Of a stretch of DNA of 64,000 bases, positions 48,545-61,429 are shown in pieces. The stretch is taken from the NCBI RefSeq assembly GCF_950023065.1, contig NC_088677.1:22527230-22591229 (forward strand). Direction: 5' to 3'. This stretch comes from Planococcus citri (Eukaryota; Arthropoda; Insecta; Hemiptera; Pseudococcidae). Both the position numbers and the translations under genes were made by a program. The notes beneath the pieces are model-generated. The model was given only the letters and a program-made list of their open reading frames with translations, made no database searches and was not told the origin of the DNA. Each line of letters begins with the position of its first letter. The stretch's first letter is position 1.

Positions 48545-51500
48545 TCAACATTCCCAATCCGGATCATCGCCGGTGTTAACTTTTTTCCTCGATCTAGTGA
48601 CACGAGAACGAGAACGAGAAGTAGATCCGGCCCTTTTGCTTGTTCTACGAACACGTTTACGAGGCGAACGGAATTCGTCATCTTCGACAACAGAAGCAAC
48701 GTCTTCGGTATCGGTGACCATGATCGCATCTGCCTCATCTGCAGCTTCCTCAGATTTTACTTTCTGTTTTAACGACGGCTGTGCTGATGTTAGGCCTACA
48801 GATGCGGTGTTCTTCACACAGCAACAAGTCAAATATACCAAATAATTAGCAGTGAGTAAAGCACAATGTGAGCATGCGTGTTTTAATATTGTGTTATGGT
48901 TTAAATAGTAATGGCTTCCGAGAGGAATGTGAATCGACTTATAGAGATCTAAGTACATTACATGTTTACTTTCCTCTCGGAGACTGCGTTTAGTCTAACA
49001 CCGTGTGTGGTTAATTTACAGATAGAGAGAGATTAATTAAAGGAATCGTTATGTGAGAAATTCGGTGTTTTAATTACGATTCGCACACTAAACAAACGAC
49101 AAACGAGGTTTATCAAAATCTGAATCTTTGAATCATAACCTACCTTGACTGCTGTGTTCATGATCACGTTTGTGGCCAACGTTACACCTTTGCTGCCAAT
49201 ATCCATTAGTACACTGCAACCCTGTTCTTTTGCTTTTGCTATCATTTCGTCGATATCCTGAAAATAAAAATATAAAATTACATAAAATAGGTACAAATAA
49301 ATCGAATGAAAATAAAATTAAGTGTAAGAAATTTTCAATTTTTGGAGCCTAACGTTTTTTTGAGTTGAAAATATGAACAATTCTGATTATTAAATACTAA
49401 TTTAAAAAACCATTTATCGAAATTTTCAGAATCGAATTTCTTTCAGGCAAAATTTTCGACCTAAGCAGTCAGCACTTTCATTTTTCCAAGATTTTTTTGC
49501 AAAATGAGGAAAGGGAGAGGATCCGAATGGTCACCACCCCTCTCATTCTTCAAACCACCAGTGAACTCTTATAAAAATATTTTCATAGACCCCAAAAAAC
49601 ATCGCCCATCTTCTCTTCATTGAGGAGTGAAAAAGTAGTTGGAATTCTAATTAGACGCCCATAGGCTAAAAATGGAGGCCTGTATCAAAAATAGGGAGGG
49701 TTAAATCATAAAACTGAGAACGTATTCGAACTCAGCGCCCCAAAAAACCTTACAAACGATATGTCACACGGAATTTTGAATTTTTTTCATCTAAACCGTG
49801 GACTGAGAAACGTAGGTGGGGGTTGGGAGGGTAAAATCGAAAAACCAAGGACATATTCGGACGCAGCGCCCCAAAAACTCAAACAAACGATATGTCACAC
49901 GGTATTCTGATTTTTGTTCATCTTCGAGCTGAATAGGGGTGTCTGTGGTAGCGGTTGGGAGGGAGAAATCAAAAAACCAAGCAGATATTCGATCTTAACG
50001 TCCTAAAAAACCAAACAAACGATATGTCACACAACATTCTGATTTTTCTTCACTTTCAAACTGAATAGGGGTGGTTGTGGACGTTATGGTGGGGGTTGGA
50101 AAAGTAAAATCAAAAAACTAAGTAGATATTCGGACTGAGCTCCCCAATAACTCAAACAAACGATATGTCACACGGTATTCTGATTTTTGTTCATTTTCAA
50201 GCTGAATAGGGGTGCCTGTGGGAGGGACTGGAAGGAAGAAATCGAAAATCTAAGCGCATATTCGGTCTTAGCGTTCTAAAACTCCAAACAAATGATACGT
50301 CACACAACGGACAACATTCTGATTTTTCTTCACTTTCAAACTGAATAGGGGTGGTTTGGGGAGGGGAGGGGAGGGGAGGGGGTAGGAGGGTAAAAAAAAA
50401 AACTAAGCAGATATTCTATCATCGCTCACGAAACTCAAACAAAAGATATGTCACACGGCATTCTGATTTTTGTTCATCTTCGAGCTCAATAGAGGTGCCT
50501 GTGATAGGGGTTGAGGATTGGGAGGGAGAAATTAAAAAACCAAGTAGATATTCGAGCTTAGCACCCGAAAATACCTAACAAACGATATGTCACAGAACAT
50601 TCTGATTTTTCTGCACTTTCAAACTGAATAGGGGTGGTTGTGGACGTTGTAGTGGGGGTTGGAAAGGTAAAATCAAACAACTAAAGACATATTCGGACTC
50701 AGCGCCCCAAAAACTAAAACAAACGATATGTCACACGGTATTCCGATTTTTGTTCATCTTCGAGCTGAATAGGAGTGCTTGTGGTAGGGGTTGGGAGGGA
50801 GAAATCAAAAAACTAAGCAGATATTCGATCTTAGCGTCCTAAAAACCAAAGCAAACGATATGTCACACAACATTCCGATTTTTCTTCACTTCTAAACTGA
50901 ATAGGGGGTGCTTGTGGTGGGGGTTGGGAGGGTAAAATCAAAAAACTAAGGACATATTCGGACTCAACGCCCCAAAAACCCAAACAAACGATATGTCACA
51001 CAACATTCTGATTTTTCTTCACCTTTAGACTGAATAGGGGTGGTTCTGGTTGTGGTAGGTGTTAGGGAGGGTAAAATCAAAAAACTAAGGACATATTCGG
51101 ACTCAGCGTCCTAAAAACCCAAACAAACGATATGTCACACAACTCTCTTGACATTTGTGGAGACTTTTCGGCAATTTTTGGCAACAATAATTCAGAAATT
51201 TCATGATTTTTGGTACAAAGGGAGACTTTGACGCATTTCTGACTGTTTCTGGCAACAGAAAGGCAGAATTTTGGGCAATTTTCAAAAAAATAACAATTTT
51301 TAACCATTTTGCTACAAGGCGAGAAATTTTAACAATTGTTGGCAAAAAGCAAGGCTTTTACAATTTTAGCAGTAAAAGGAAGGCCTTTTTAGCAATTTCC
51401 GACAAAAAGGCTAAAACTGTAGACTCGTGGACAATTTTTGGAAAAATGTGAAACTTTTTGCCAAAATCGACAACCTTTGAGCATATTTTTTCAAAAAGCG

Positions 51501-54500
51501 AAATTTTTTTGAATTTTTCAAAATCCAGAAATTTTGGAAAAAACAAATTACTCTTTTAATATTTCCATTACTGGAGATCCTTTTTTTTAAAAAAAATTTA
51601 CACAAACCATCATCATTAAAATTTTTTTTTCAAAATGCTCCTGCACTGTTTTATTCTTTTTCAACGTCGAAACTTCTCGTTTTCTTAATTAAAATTTTGA
51701 AAAAGTATCATTATTCAACCAAAAATTTCCAAAAAGTCCTGCTTTATGTTAAAATTTTCAAAATCTTGCATTTTTTGTCAAAACGTGCTAAAAAATCTCG
51801 TTTTTTAAATAAATTTACAAAAAATTTTGTTTTACAAAAAAATGAATGAAAATTGTGTTTTTTTTTCAAAAAATTCCATTCTCCCTTTTCCCCAAAATTA
51901 TCCTACAAGTATGATTATCCAAAAATTTCCAAAAAGTCTTCTTTTTTGTTAAAATTGTCAAAATGTGTTAAGAAATCTCGTTTTTTTTTTTTTTTATAAA
52001 TTTACACAAATTTTCGCTTTTCAAAAAAATGACCGAAAATTGTCGTTTTTATGCAAAAAATTCTAAAGTCTCACTTTTTTCCAAAATTGCCCTACAAGTA
52101 TGATAATTTAACCAAAAATGTCCAAAAAGTGTTCCTTTTTGCAAAAATTGTCAAAATCTTGCATTTCATTGACAAAAGTTGTTGAAAAATTTCGTTTTTT
52201 CAAAAATTTTCGCTTTTCAAAAAAATGACTATGAATTGTATTTTTTTTTATTGCAAAAAATGCCAAAATTCTCATCTTTTTCCAAATTTGTCTTATATTC
52301 TTGTTTTTTGACAAAATTTTTGAAAAAGTAGATAATCCACAAAGTACATGCTTTTTGCCAAAAATTGATAAAAACTTTCGTTTTTTAGCCAGATTGCTAA
52401 AAAAAATCACTTTTTTTCCAAAAATTCCAAAAAGATATCCTTTTTTAGAAGAATTGTCCAAAAGTCTGGCTTTTTGTCAGAAATTATCAAAAAAAAGACA
52501 TCAATAATTTTAGGAAAAAGTAATACTTTGTGGTAATCATTGCAAAAAAAATAATAGATATAATTATTTTTTCACAATTTCGATAAAGAAAAGCGTGATG
52601 AATTTATGACAATAATTTTGAAAAAAAACTACACTTTTTGGAATTTTTTATCAAAATTCTTGTCAAAAACGCGATACCTACTTTTGAATTTTTTTTGCAA
52701 AAAAGCGACAAATTTTATCAAAGAATGAGATTTTTCAAGCAATTTCAAAATGCTGAAAAGGCTGTGCATTTTGAAAAAAATAAAATCTTTGATAATACGT
52801 AATGGTTTGAATTTTGCACAAAAAAAAACCCTCCAGTAATCAACAAAACGTTGATAAAATAACTCCTAAAAAGTTAAAATTCACTCAATACCTGTTCCTT
52901 TTGCGTGAAGAAAGGATGAATGACTTTCCTATACATATAATTGGAACCTTTGAAGATTGGAAGTAACAGCCATAGTACAAAGAATATTTTAAACTCGTAA
53001 TAAAACGGGCACCTGGAACAGAAAAAAAAATACTTTCGTTAGTCCTATACTTACGAATTAAATTCAACAAACACGACTCAATCTTAATACAATAAAACGT
53101 AGGTATTCGTATTATTTGTCAGCACGTGCGATATTCTCGCCTATTAAAAAAAAATTTCAAACAGAAACAAACCATTATTATTACGAAATCTGCCCCTGTC
53201 CCTGTCAACTATTATCGTCACACGTAGTCTACTTTTAGTATGATTAATAAGGCGTATAATATATTCGGACAGTCAATTGAATACGCCTTGAATTTGATAC
53301 AACAATAATTCTTTCAAATCAGGGATCCCCAAACTATGTATATCCCAAAACAAATACAGCTTCATCACATAGCCCAAGAGAGAGAGGTCACGTAAGGTAA
53401 TTCACAACATATCCTGGTTGAATGAAAGGTGAAATTCAACAATATGATCATGAACTCCACACATAATCACGAACACAACTTACCAGTAGGTACACGTAAA
53501 CACAACAACGTATTGTATCGTGCGTGAACCGTACCGGTGAGAGAATAATATTCTAGGCGAATTATAATTAATTTCGTCGTCTCTCTGGCTTTCATTTTTA
53601 TCCTTATTTCTGTTTTTTGGACTCGAGTCAAACTGGGCGATGACGAGGTAGCAATTGAAAACGTAACCCGGACGATGATTAGAATACTCAGTCCGCTAAT
53701 CCGTCGTGTTTTACTTTCCAGTTTCTAAAATTATCGTAATTGTAACTCGCCTCGCGCTATATAATTCGTCTTTTTATGGCAGAAAAAAATCACCACAACA
53801 ACTGCGGCTGTGGTTAAAATAGATAACGAAACCGTAACCGTAGCTCGTCGAAGCGTGTACCGTAATTAGAATATGGACGAAGCTAAACAATGTCTTGGTT
53901 TGACACAAGCGATAAATGATTAAGCATTTAAACACCTACAATTATTATAACAACGAAGTTGAAGAGGGGAAAAAAACCTCGAGACAATTCGCTACATCGT
54001 TCGTCAGATATGCGTGCAAATAAAACACGTTACGGTCTATTTGCCCCCGTTTTTAGTTTCTTGTATGTAGCTAATGTTTAAAATAAAAATCTATAAATAA
54101 AAGTCGATAAATAGGAAAAGAATCGGAGGATAGTCTGGTCTAGTTTTATGCCAAATTGTAAGACCGTCGTTTCTCCAGATCAGACTAAACTGAAAGCGAA
54201 TGTTGTGGAATTCATCGAACGATACGATGAAATGCATCGAAATCGATACACCTTTTTCAATCCAAACCGCAATCTACGTAGATTATGGAACTATACGAAA
54301 ACTAATTGTTTTCACGTTGACATTGAACGAAGAAAATGTACACAAGAGTATTACGTAAGTGAGAAAAACACGTTGCAAAACACACTGAGAACCACTCGAA
54401 AGCGTATTGGTCACACACGTCGAACTGGTCACCGGTCAGTTTTGCAATATATGGCATTATACGCTTCTTCAGCACCATTATCGAAAGTTAACATTGAAAT

Positions 54501-55406
54501 TGCGTAGGGGAATATGCAGTTTATCACCTACGACTACTACGAGCCGAGCCAATGAACCTGGCCAGTTGGATTTGAACTTTCCATCGTATAGGTAACCGAA
54601 CCGAACCGTTAAACGATTACTGTTTTTAGCTCATTCCTTCCTTAAATGGATACGTACGAACGGAACAAGAATATCAATGCAGCCTTCATTATCGCCTTGA
54701 ACTGACTCAATGCTCTTTTTACCGCTGTCATCGACAACGAATTAGGTAAATAGAGGTTTGGGTTAGTGTTGCCTGTGAGTAAAACTTATACGGTTACGTC
54801 TTAAGTGGCTGGAAAGTGGAATTAGATTCGAAGCGATTAGTACATTAAACTTCGAAGAAGATGGTAATACTCACCAAAAGCTCACGAATATATCTGTGAA
54901 TGTTTCGACCGATATGAATAATCCGAAGACGATCCAGTACATCATCCATTTTACCTGGAATACGACGTAACGAATGATGAATTATTCGTAAGAACGAGTA
55001 TTATGCAAATTATTTTGCGATGTAATGTGAAATAACTTACGTATAATTTAATATCCTTTGTCTTGACTGCTTTATAAGAACAATAGACTGGATATAGGGT
55101 ACCAAAAACTACACTGAAAATATATCAAAACGAAATATTAGAAAATATAATAAAAGGTCTATTTTCACGATAATACATGCTCTATGTGTGTGTTAATGCA
55201 AATATTGCAAATTGCAAACACTATTCTGTACAGTAATAATTTTTAGAAACGAAAAAAAATGATTCGAAATCGTCTCTAAATCGATTCGGTTTTCGAAGAA
55301 AACCTCAATTAGAATTTTTAATTAAAGCTTTTAATAACTACGCAATTAACCATTACAGAGTTTCATGTACTTACATTACAAGTCTTGAAATTAGTGCGGA
55401 GATCAT
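48545..55406 (-). CDS. ReepA: REEP1-4/ReepA-like ER membrane-shaping protein
   Basis: Six exons (55406-55375, 55113-55041, 54954-54875, 53012-52892, 49257-49144, 48811-48545) splice in frame to 228 aa. The protein starts MISALISRLV and carries the TB2/DP1/HVA22 domain: FGTLYPVYCSYKAVKTKD, VKWMMYWIVFGLF, then WCPFYYEFKIFFVLWLLL and YRKVIHPFF. These form hairpin membrane segments that bend tubular ER; REEP1-4 proteins also bind microtubules. A DIDEMIAKAKEQG segment follows, as in REEP1-4 but not REEP5/6. The last exon is a poorly conserved tail rich in Lys/Arg/Ser (RKRVRRTSKRAG) ending DDPDWEC; its acceptor, after TGTGAAG, is the least certain junction. The gene is divergent from ABCC10. Intron 5 (49258-52891 by these coordinates reversed) contains an eleven-unit minisatellite. 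Family assignment is secure; the paralogue is inferred. Confidence 0.9.
49700..51140. repeat. Eleven-unit minisatellite in a REEP intron, unit ~135 bp
   Basis: GATATGTCACAC, or a one-base variant, occurs at about 49758, 49889, 50021, 50162, 50294, 50445, 50584, 50725, 50856, 50990 and 51129. Spacings range from 131 to 151 bp. Each unit also carries CTGATTTTT, AACTGAATAGGGGTG, a G-rich GGGTTGGGAGGG part and ATATTCGGACT. Two subtypes can be seen, with ACGGTATTC or ACAACATTC after the shared word, and they mostly alternate. Confidence 0.85.
51170..52700. repeat. Degenerate ~30-bp repeat tract, second locus
   Basis: Loosely repeated TTTTTGCCAAAAATTG, AAAAAGTCTCGTTTTT and similar words fill about 1.5 kb of the REEP intron next to the minisatellite. 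They match the style of the tract at 37951-39060. ORFs on both strands are low complexity. Confidence 0.55.
54148..54507 (+). CDS. Unassigned 119-aa ORF antisense within a REEP intron
   Basis: An ATG-started plus-strand ORF with mixed composition (RYDEMHRNRYTFFNPNR, IERRKCTQEYY), unlike the low-complexity ORFs nearby. A strong donor, TAC/GTAAGTGAG, lies at 54354, and an acceptor TTCTTCAG at 54471 would extend it in phase to 54595. I recognise no domain. It could be a small gene, a decayed pseudogene exon or chance. Confidence 0.2.
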   Translation: MPNCKTVVSPDQTKLKANVVEFIERYDEMHRNRYTFFNPNRNLRRLWNYTKTNCFHVDIERRKCTQEYYVSEKNTLQNTLRTTRKRIGHTRRTGHRSVLQYMALYASSAPLSKVNIEIA

Positions 55407-56384
55407 GATTGTAAAAGTGTCTATTCTAGAGTTGAAATCTATGACATAATTATGTAAAAAATGTGACTACGTTGTTCGAAGATTAACACTTTACATTATT
55501 TACGTGAAATTAATTAAACTTCACTTTAAAATTATTAATTAACGAGAATCTAATATCACAAATTCGTCAAGTAATGAAGAAACAAACCAACTGAGACAAA
55601 AGGCGACAAAACAAAATTCGTTTTTTTCGTTATTTACTTTTCACGAAGAAGGTAGCCAATCAGATGACGAGATGAAAAATACGGACTCGGGATTGGTTAA
55701 TTTTCAGCTGGCTTGTTTATGTTTTGGATTTTGGAGAACGTACCCTATTGAATGATGTAAGCCTGGTGGCTGGTTCGCTGGTTGTTGTATTCCGTAGTTC
55801 GGCAAAATGTTGCTTGAAGTGCTAATGTTCTCAAAGAATAAAACGAGGTAGCGTTTCGGGCCGGGCAGGCAGGGTTGAAATGAATTCGTGTATGATCTCG
55901 TTCATTCATCATTCTCATGTAAATAAACTGATAAAACTCATAAAACACCCGCAGAATTACTGAATAATAATCTATTTTAGATTATTCAGCTATCATCTAG
56001 ATATTTAATTGTATATCAGAAGCGAGAAGTGACATTTACTGCAGGTAAGTAATTAGTTCTTTCAACATTACAGTAGAAGAGATTTTGTTCTCAAGTTAAC
56101 ACCATTTGGTACTCCAAAGTTTCAGGTGTCACTGTCTGCATGAAGTTCGGTTTCTGACTTTGTAAGAATGCTCCATTTTCGTACAAACGAGCAATGCTCA
56201 ACTACCGGATTTCCAATTCCAATGGTATTATAAGTTAAACGTATTGAGATGCACATATTTTCGTGACGTTTCACAAACACTGACTGTAATAATCTCTGTA
56301 AGTAGATAGTTGGTAAATTCAACATACATTACGTAGCCTAAGAGTACATTACCATGAAAATTATTTCGTATACGTTGCAGAAAA
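55407..56384. promoter_or_regulatory. Divergent promoter region between REEP and ABCC10
   Basis: About 980 bp separate the REEP start (minus) from the ABCC10 start (plus). The ABCC10 ATG lies four bases after an acceptor-like TACGTTGCAG, so a 5' UTR intron ends at 56380 and the true transcription start is further left. Both promoters must therefore lie in or near this interval. No core element was identified with confidence. Confidence 0.5.
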
Positions 56385-59300
56385 ATGACTCATCTACCCA
56401 GAATGAAATGGAGCTGGGAAGAATTCTGCGGAACGGAGAATTTCACCGTTTGGGCTGGTACTCATTCAGACCTATCGCAGTGTTTTCAAACACTGTGTTT
56501 ACAAATCCCGGCGTTATTTCTGATAGCTGTTATATCGGCGTATTACGCTGGCAAATACGACAATTGGCTCATAAGAACATCGAGAGAAAAAACCATCATC
56601 AAGATAAGAATGATCATCGTTCTAGTACTAGCTTTACTGCCAGCCGTCAGAATTATCGTGCTGGTCACTCAAGATCCGAAATCGTTACGCGCTGTGAATT
56701 ATTTCTTCATGATATTGGAATCGTTCACGTGGTTTGTTCATTTAAGCTACGTAGCAGCGTTGAAGAATCGATTAGGGTCCAGTTTACGAGGACGTGTTGT
56801 GCTGATATCGCTTTACATGTTTTTCTTCGTCATCTGCGTCATAAGAGCGAAATCATTGTACGTTAATTTTGTCGAAGATGTTCCTTCGGAAGCTTGGGTT
56901 TATCTTCTATTCTCGTTTATTACGCTTTTCACTCAAATTTTGTACGGATTGACGTTGATACCTTCGGAAGATACTCCTTCCCGGAGACAAACACTGGACG
57001 CTATGGATCGAGTAAATATTAATAATATCATTAGTTCGCGCTGAAATATCCCACGATAACGATTTTACGTATGTAGTAATCACTCGATTGTTTCTTCCAG
57101 GACGATGTTATGTTCTCTTCGGTACTTAGTCAATACTATCGTTTTCGAGAAGATTTTGATCCGCATTACATCGGAACTGCTATGGAAGGAAGTGGTCCTA
57201 TATCCAAGTTATTTTTCTTATGGTCTAATAGACTCATCGATAAAGGCGCTGACAAACAATTAGATACTCCGGAAGATGTTTTCGATTTACCGGAAGAATT
57301 AACGTGCTCTATTTTGAACGATAAATTGACGTTAGCTATGGATACTCCGTTATCTGGAGAAGACGTATCTCGTATTACTCTGCTCAGAGGTCTTCATAAG
57401 TGTTTCGCTAAACAATTCTACGGCGTTGGTATTCTCAGACTGATTGCTGATTTGGCTAGCTTTGCCAGTCCTTTATTACTCCACGAGCTTTTAACGTTTA
57501 TCGACGATGAACGAATACCTGTACCGTATGGTTATTTTTACGCTGCTGGCATTTTTTTCGCTTCTTTGATAGGTGAGTTGAATACGTTGCAAAATGTTCG
57601 GTCACAATTATGAATGCATACAGGAAAATTGTAGGTAATCGTAATTTTTTTTCGTAGGTTCATTTTGCTCGATACATTTTGATTTTTTTATCGGTACGAT
57701 TAGTTTGAAATTACAAAGCGCCTTGATCGCTAGAATATATCGAAAAATTCTGTTACTCAACCCATCTGTGTTCAAAGAAATAAGGTGAGTTGAAGTAGTC
57801 CTCGAACATTATCGCGAGACGAGATTTGACTCATTGGTAATTCGTTATATGATTTATTTCAGCGTTGGCGAGATTGTCAACCATATTAATACAGATATGA
57901 ATAGAATATCGAATTCTTGCATAAGTTTTCATTCTGTGTGGAGTATTCCTTTGCAGGTATGAAAGAAAAATAATATTGAGAACAATAATATTTTAAAAAG
58001 AAATGTTCCAAGTCGAACGTACGAATATTCTGAGAATACTAATTTTTTACGCGATAATTCGCAAATTAATAATTTTTTGTTTTGTTTTTCCAGTTAATCG
58101 TATCACTTTACCTGCTCTACACTCAAGTAGGCATCGCTGCCATCGCTGGTGTCGCATTTTCCATCGTTCTAATTCCAATCAATAAAGTAATAGCGGTAAA
58201 AATAGGTAATTGAATATTTAAATTTTTACGTACGACTAATAATATTGAATTGGAGCGTTGCTTATTGATTCGTGCGACTTTATTTTTTATTTTTAGGAAA
58301 TTTAAGCGTTCGTATGATGTCTGAAAAAGACAAACGAGTGGAAATGATGAACGAATTAATCAAAGGGATCAGAGTGATAAAATTACACGTCTGGGAAGAG
58401 TATTTCGTTTCGAAAGTCTTGGGTATTCGTGTCAAGGAAATGAAGTACTTGAAGAGTCGTAAATATCTAGATGCTTTGTGCGTGTATTTTTGGGCTACCA
58501 CGCCGGTCATAATAGCAATTTTAACGTTCACCGTTCACGTTTACATGGGCAGAGAGCTGAATGCCGCCATCGTTAGTATTACAAAATCAAGTATCGTAGA
58601 ATTTCTTTTCTGGTGGAATATTTTTCCAACGTACCATGTCAAAATTGATTTGATCTTTGTTGAAAACGAAGTCGATGAAAAAAAACTTTCGATGTAAAAA
58701 ATTACTCTGAATCTTCATTTAGTAAAAAATTATTTCACCTGGAAGGATTTTTGTCCCACTACCTGTATTGTTATTTTCCAACTAATGAAAAATACTCAAT
58801 TTCGCAGGTATTTACTAGTTTATCTCTTCTCAACATGCTGATCGTTCCTGTAAACGCAATACCGTGGGTATTAAATGGAGTTATTGAAGCGTGGGTTTCG
58901 GTAAAACGAGTCAGCTCCTATTTACAAGTAATTAAAAATAAATTATTGAAAAATGTTCGATATAATAAGATGTATTACAGCCCAAAAATATACCTATTTC
59001 TCTTCGTTTGACTGCAGTACGATGAAATAAACGTTTCGACATATTATACTCCCAAAAAAGACGACACGAAATCTGTGATAGTGAATAATGGAACGTTCAG
59101 TTGGAACTTGGACACGATGCATTTATCCAATATCAATTTATCGATTGAAAAAGTACGTCGAATACCATAAAATACTGATATTTCTCATAGCGTGCTTTTT
59201 TCATTGACAAATGCTTTTATTTTGGATTACAGGGACAGTTAGTTGGAATTATCGGACCGGTGGGTAGTGGTAAATCTTCATTGTTGGCAGCTTTATTGGC

Positions 59301-60824
59301 GGAAATTCAAGGTATTCGAGGATTCGTCTCGGTGGATGGTGTCGAAGATGGTAACATATTGAAACACGAAAATTACTCAGACTTTTACGAAAATATTATT
59401 TTAAAAAAAATATATTTTCTCAAGGTATCGGCTACGTCTCACAAAATCCATGGATTCAACAATGCTCGGTTCGAGATAACATCATATTCGGTAGCACCTA
59501 CGAATTGACTAAATACAGGTACCTACGCATTATTTTTCTCGTTAATTATACCTGATTCGCGAATGAAGCTTCCTAACCCTGTATAAATTATTAACTCGAA
59601 TTTCCAGAAAAGTGGTCGAAGCTTGCGCTCTACTGGAAGATTTCAACTGCTGGCCAAACGGTGACTCAGAAGTAGTCGGTGAAGGAGGATGTACTTTGAG
59701 CGGTGGCCAAAAAGCTAGAATCGCTCTAGCGCGTGCTGTTTATCAAGTTCGTTATTATTCAGCTCGATATCTCAATTTTCAATTCGAGTGGAAAAGTAAA
59801 CTTACATAATTGAATCATTCTTTACCGCAGAACAAATTGGTTTACATAATGGATGACGTGTTGTCTGCTGTCGATACTCAAGTAGCAGTTCACATATATA
59901 ACGAATGCATTAAAAAATTACTCCAAGGTAAAACGAGAATTCTAGTGACACATTTTACTCAGCTGTTGAACACCGCCGATTGGGTTGTTAAGTTAAATAA
60001 CGGTGAAATCGTTAAACAAGGTTAGTCATGCCTTGTTTTCTTTCTAGAATTATCAAAATACCTACACGTTGTGTTTTGAAGTTCACTCAACTCACAATTA
60101 CTTATTACATTTTTTGTAGGACTTCCAACCGAAGTTTTATCCGATCCTGATTTATCTACAAAATCTTATAAATCATCTGAAAGTATTCTTTGCGAAGAAA
60201 ACGCCATCAAATGTGAATCTAACGGAGATGAAATCGAAGCCGAAGGACGAGAAAAAGGAATTGTATCTTTCAGAGTGTATTACTCATATTGGAAAGCTGT
60301 TGGGCATGTTTTAGCGTTGCTAATTATACTATCAGTGCTCGCTATGCAGGTTCGTGCTCTTCCAAAATACCAAATTATCCAATTCATATCCCTTCTCTTT
60401 CCTCCTTCTATCATTTTTTTAATATTCGGTTTGCTGACGTGCGATGATTTTTTCAAATTTCAGGTTTCCAGACGTGCAGTCGACTGGTGGTTGACAATTT
60501 GGGTTTCGGCGAATAAAGAAACTCGATCGAATTCCACCGATTTTTATTTCTTATACGATTTCGAATATAGTGAGGATTTTTTTTTCAATTTTACTCCTTC
60601 TAATAATTTTATTGTGAATATGTGCTATAATTTTTCGATGTATTTAATGAATTTCAGACATGGTTCGTGATCGAACATCGGACGTTTATTACTTTCTATC
60701 AGTGTACATCGCTATAGGCGTAGCTAATTCTATCATCGTAATGATCAGAGCCTTTCTGTTCGCTTATGGAGGGATTCAAGCAGCGAGTCAAATTCATAAA
60801 TCGTTACTGTCGTCGATAGTTCAA
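56385..60824 (+). CDS. ABCC10: ABCC10/MRP7-like ABC transporter, N-terminal two thirds
   Basis: Fifteen exons splice in frame to 1002 residues: 56385-57011, 57101-57572, 57658-57784, 57863-57956, 58094-58205, 58297-58571, 58808-58927, 59018-59152, 59233-59350, 59425-59518, 59608-59746, 59831-60020, 60120-60349, 60464-60569, 60658-60824. ABCC10 exports amphipathic anions and drugs across membranes using ATP. The first exon encodes a TMD0 with about five membrane segments, then the first six-helix domain. NBD1 has Walker A GPVGSGKS 662-669, Q-loop Gln700, signature LSGGQ 755-759, Walker B ending Asp779 with Asp780 in the catalytic position, and His812. Asp for Glu there is usual in ABCC NBD1. 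WKAVGHVLALLIILS opens the second membrane domain. The remaining third, including NBD2, is not found before 64000, so the next intron exceeds 3.1 kb. Several donors are GTT (GTTAGT, GTTCGT). Similarity favours ABCC10 over ABCC1-type members, for example SFHSVWSIPLQL and PINKVIA. Confidence 0.9.
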
Positions 60825-61429
60825 GTATGAATTTTTTTCATGTAAATGTGGAGTGTATTGGTTGAGTATTTCGTTTTATTTGAGGTGAAAGGGAATTCAC
60901 AAGTAGGATGGTTAGGTTAAATTTCAATATTGAATACAATTTTTCTGTTTTTGCTGAAAATTAAATCTAAATTGGAGTTAATTTCTTAGGAAGAAAATCA
61001 AAATTTTGAGCGAATTGGGGTATATAGCTGAAATTTGATTTACTGTCACATCTCTTCATTTTCCATACCTATCTCAGAATCAAAAATTGTCTATATTTTT
61101 AACTCGTAGAAACGAATAGGTTCATTAAGTTAGAACTAAACAGAAAAAAAAAATCGCGAAAACCTCGAAATTTTCAACCCCCCCCCCCTCCTGACCCCCT
61201 CCTTAATTTTCCTGCTCCATAATTATTTTAAAAAATTTGGGTATCTTCTCCATTCATCATTATTTTGTCATTCGAACTACCAAAACTACGTCATCAAAGC
61301 CCAGTCTCGTAACCATTCGTACTTCGTAGCTATTCGCTGTTGTTAAAATCTGATGCAATAACCGAGATGATTGCAAAAGCACCCGAATTGACAATTGAAT
61401 GTACTTTAAAACTGCTCCTTTGCAAGCAC
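60825..61429. other. ABCC10 intron, left part
   Basis: Begins with the donor GTATGA after the last visible exon. AT-rich with a C-run near 61181. Nothing coding is recognised. Confidence 0.5.

Noticed and set aside
49758..51140. CRISPR-like array, because of the regular ~135-bp spacing
   Set aside because: The whole unit repeats, not a short repeat with unique spacers, and the context is a eukaryotic intron; it is a minisatellite.
54148..54595. Calling the ORF antisense to REEP a confident gene
   Set aside because: No recognised domain and no conservation evidence available; kept only as a low-confidence candidate.
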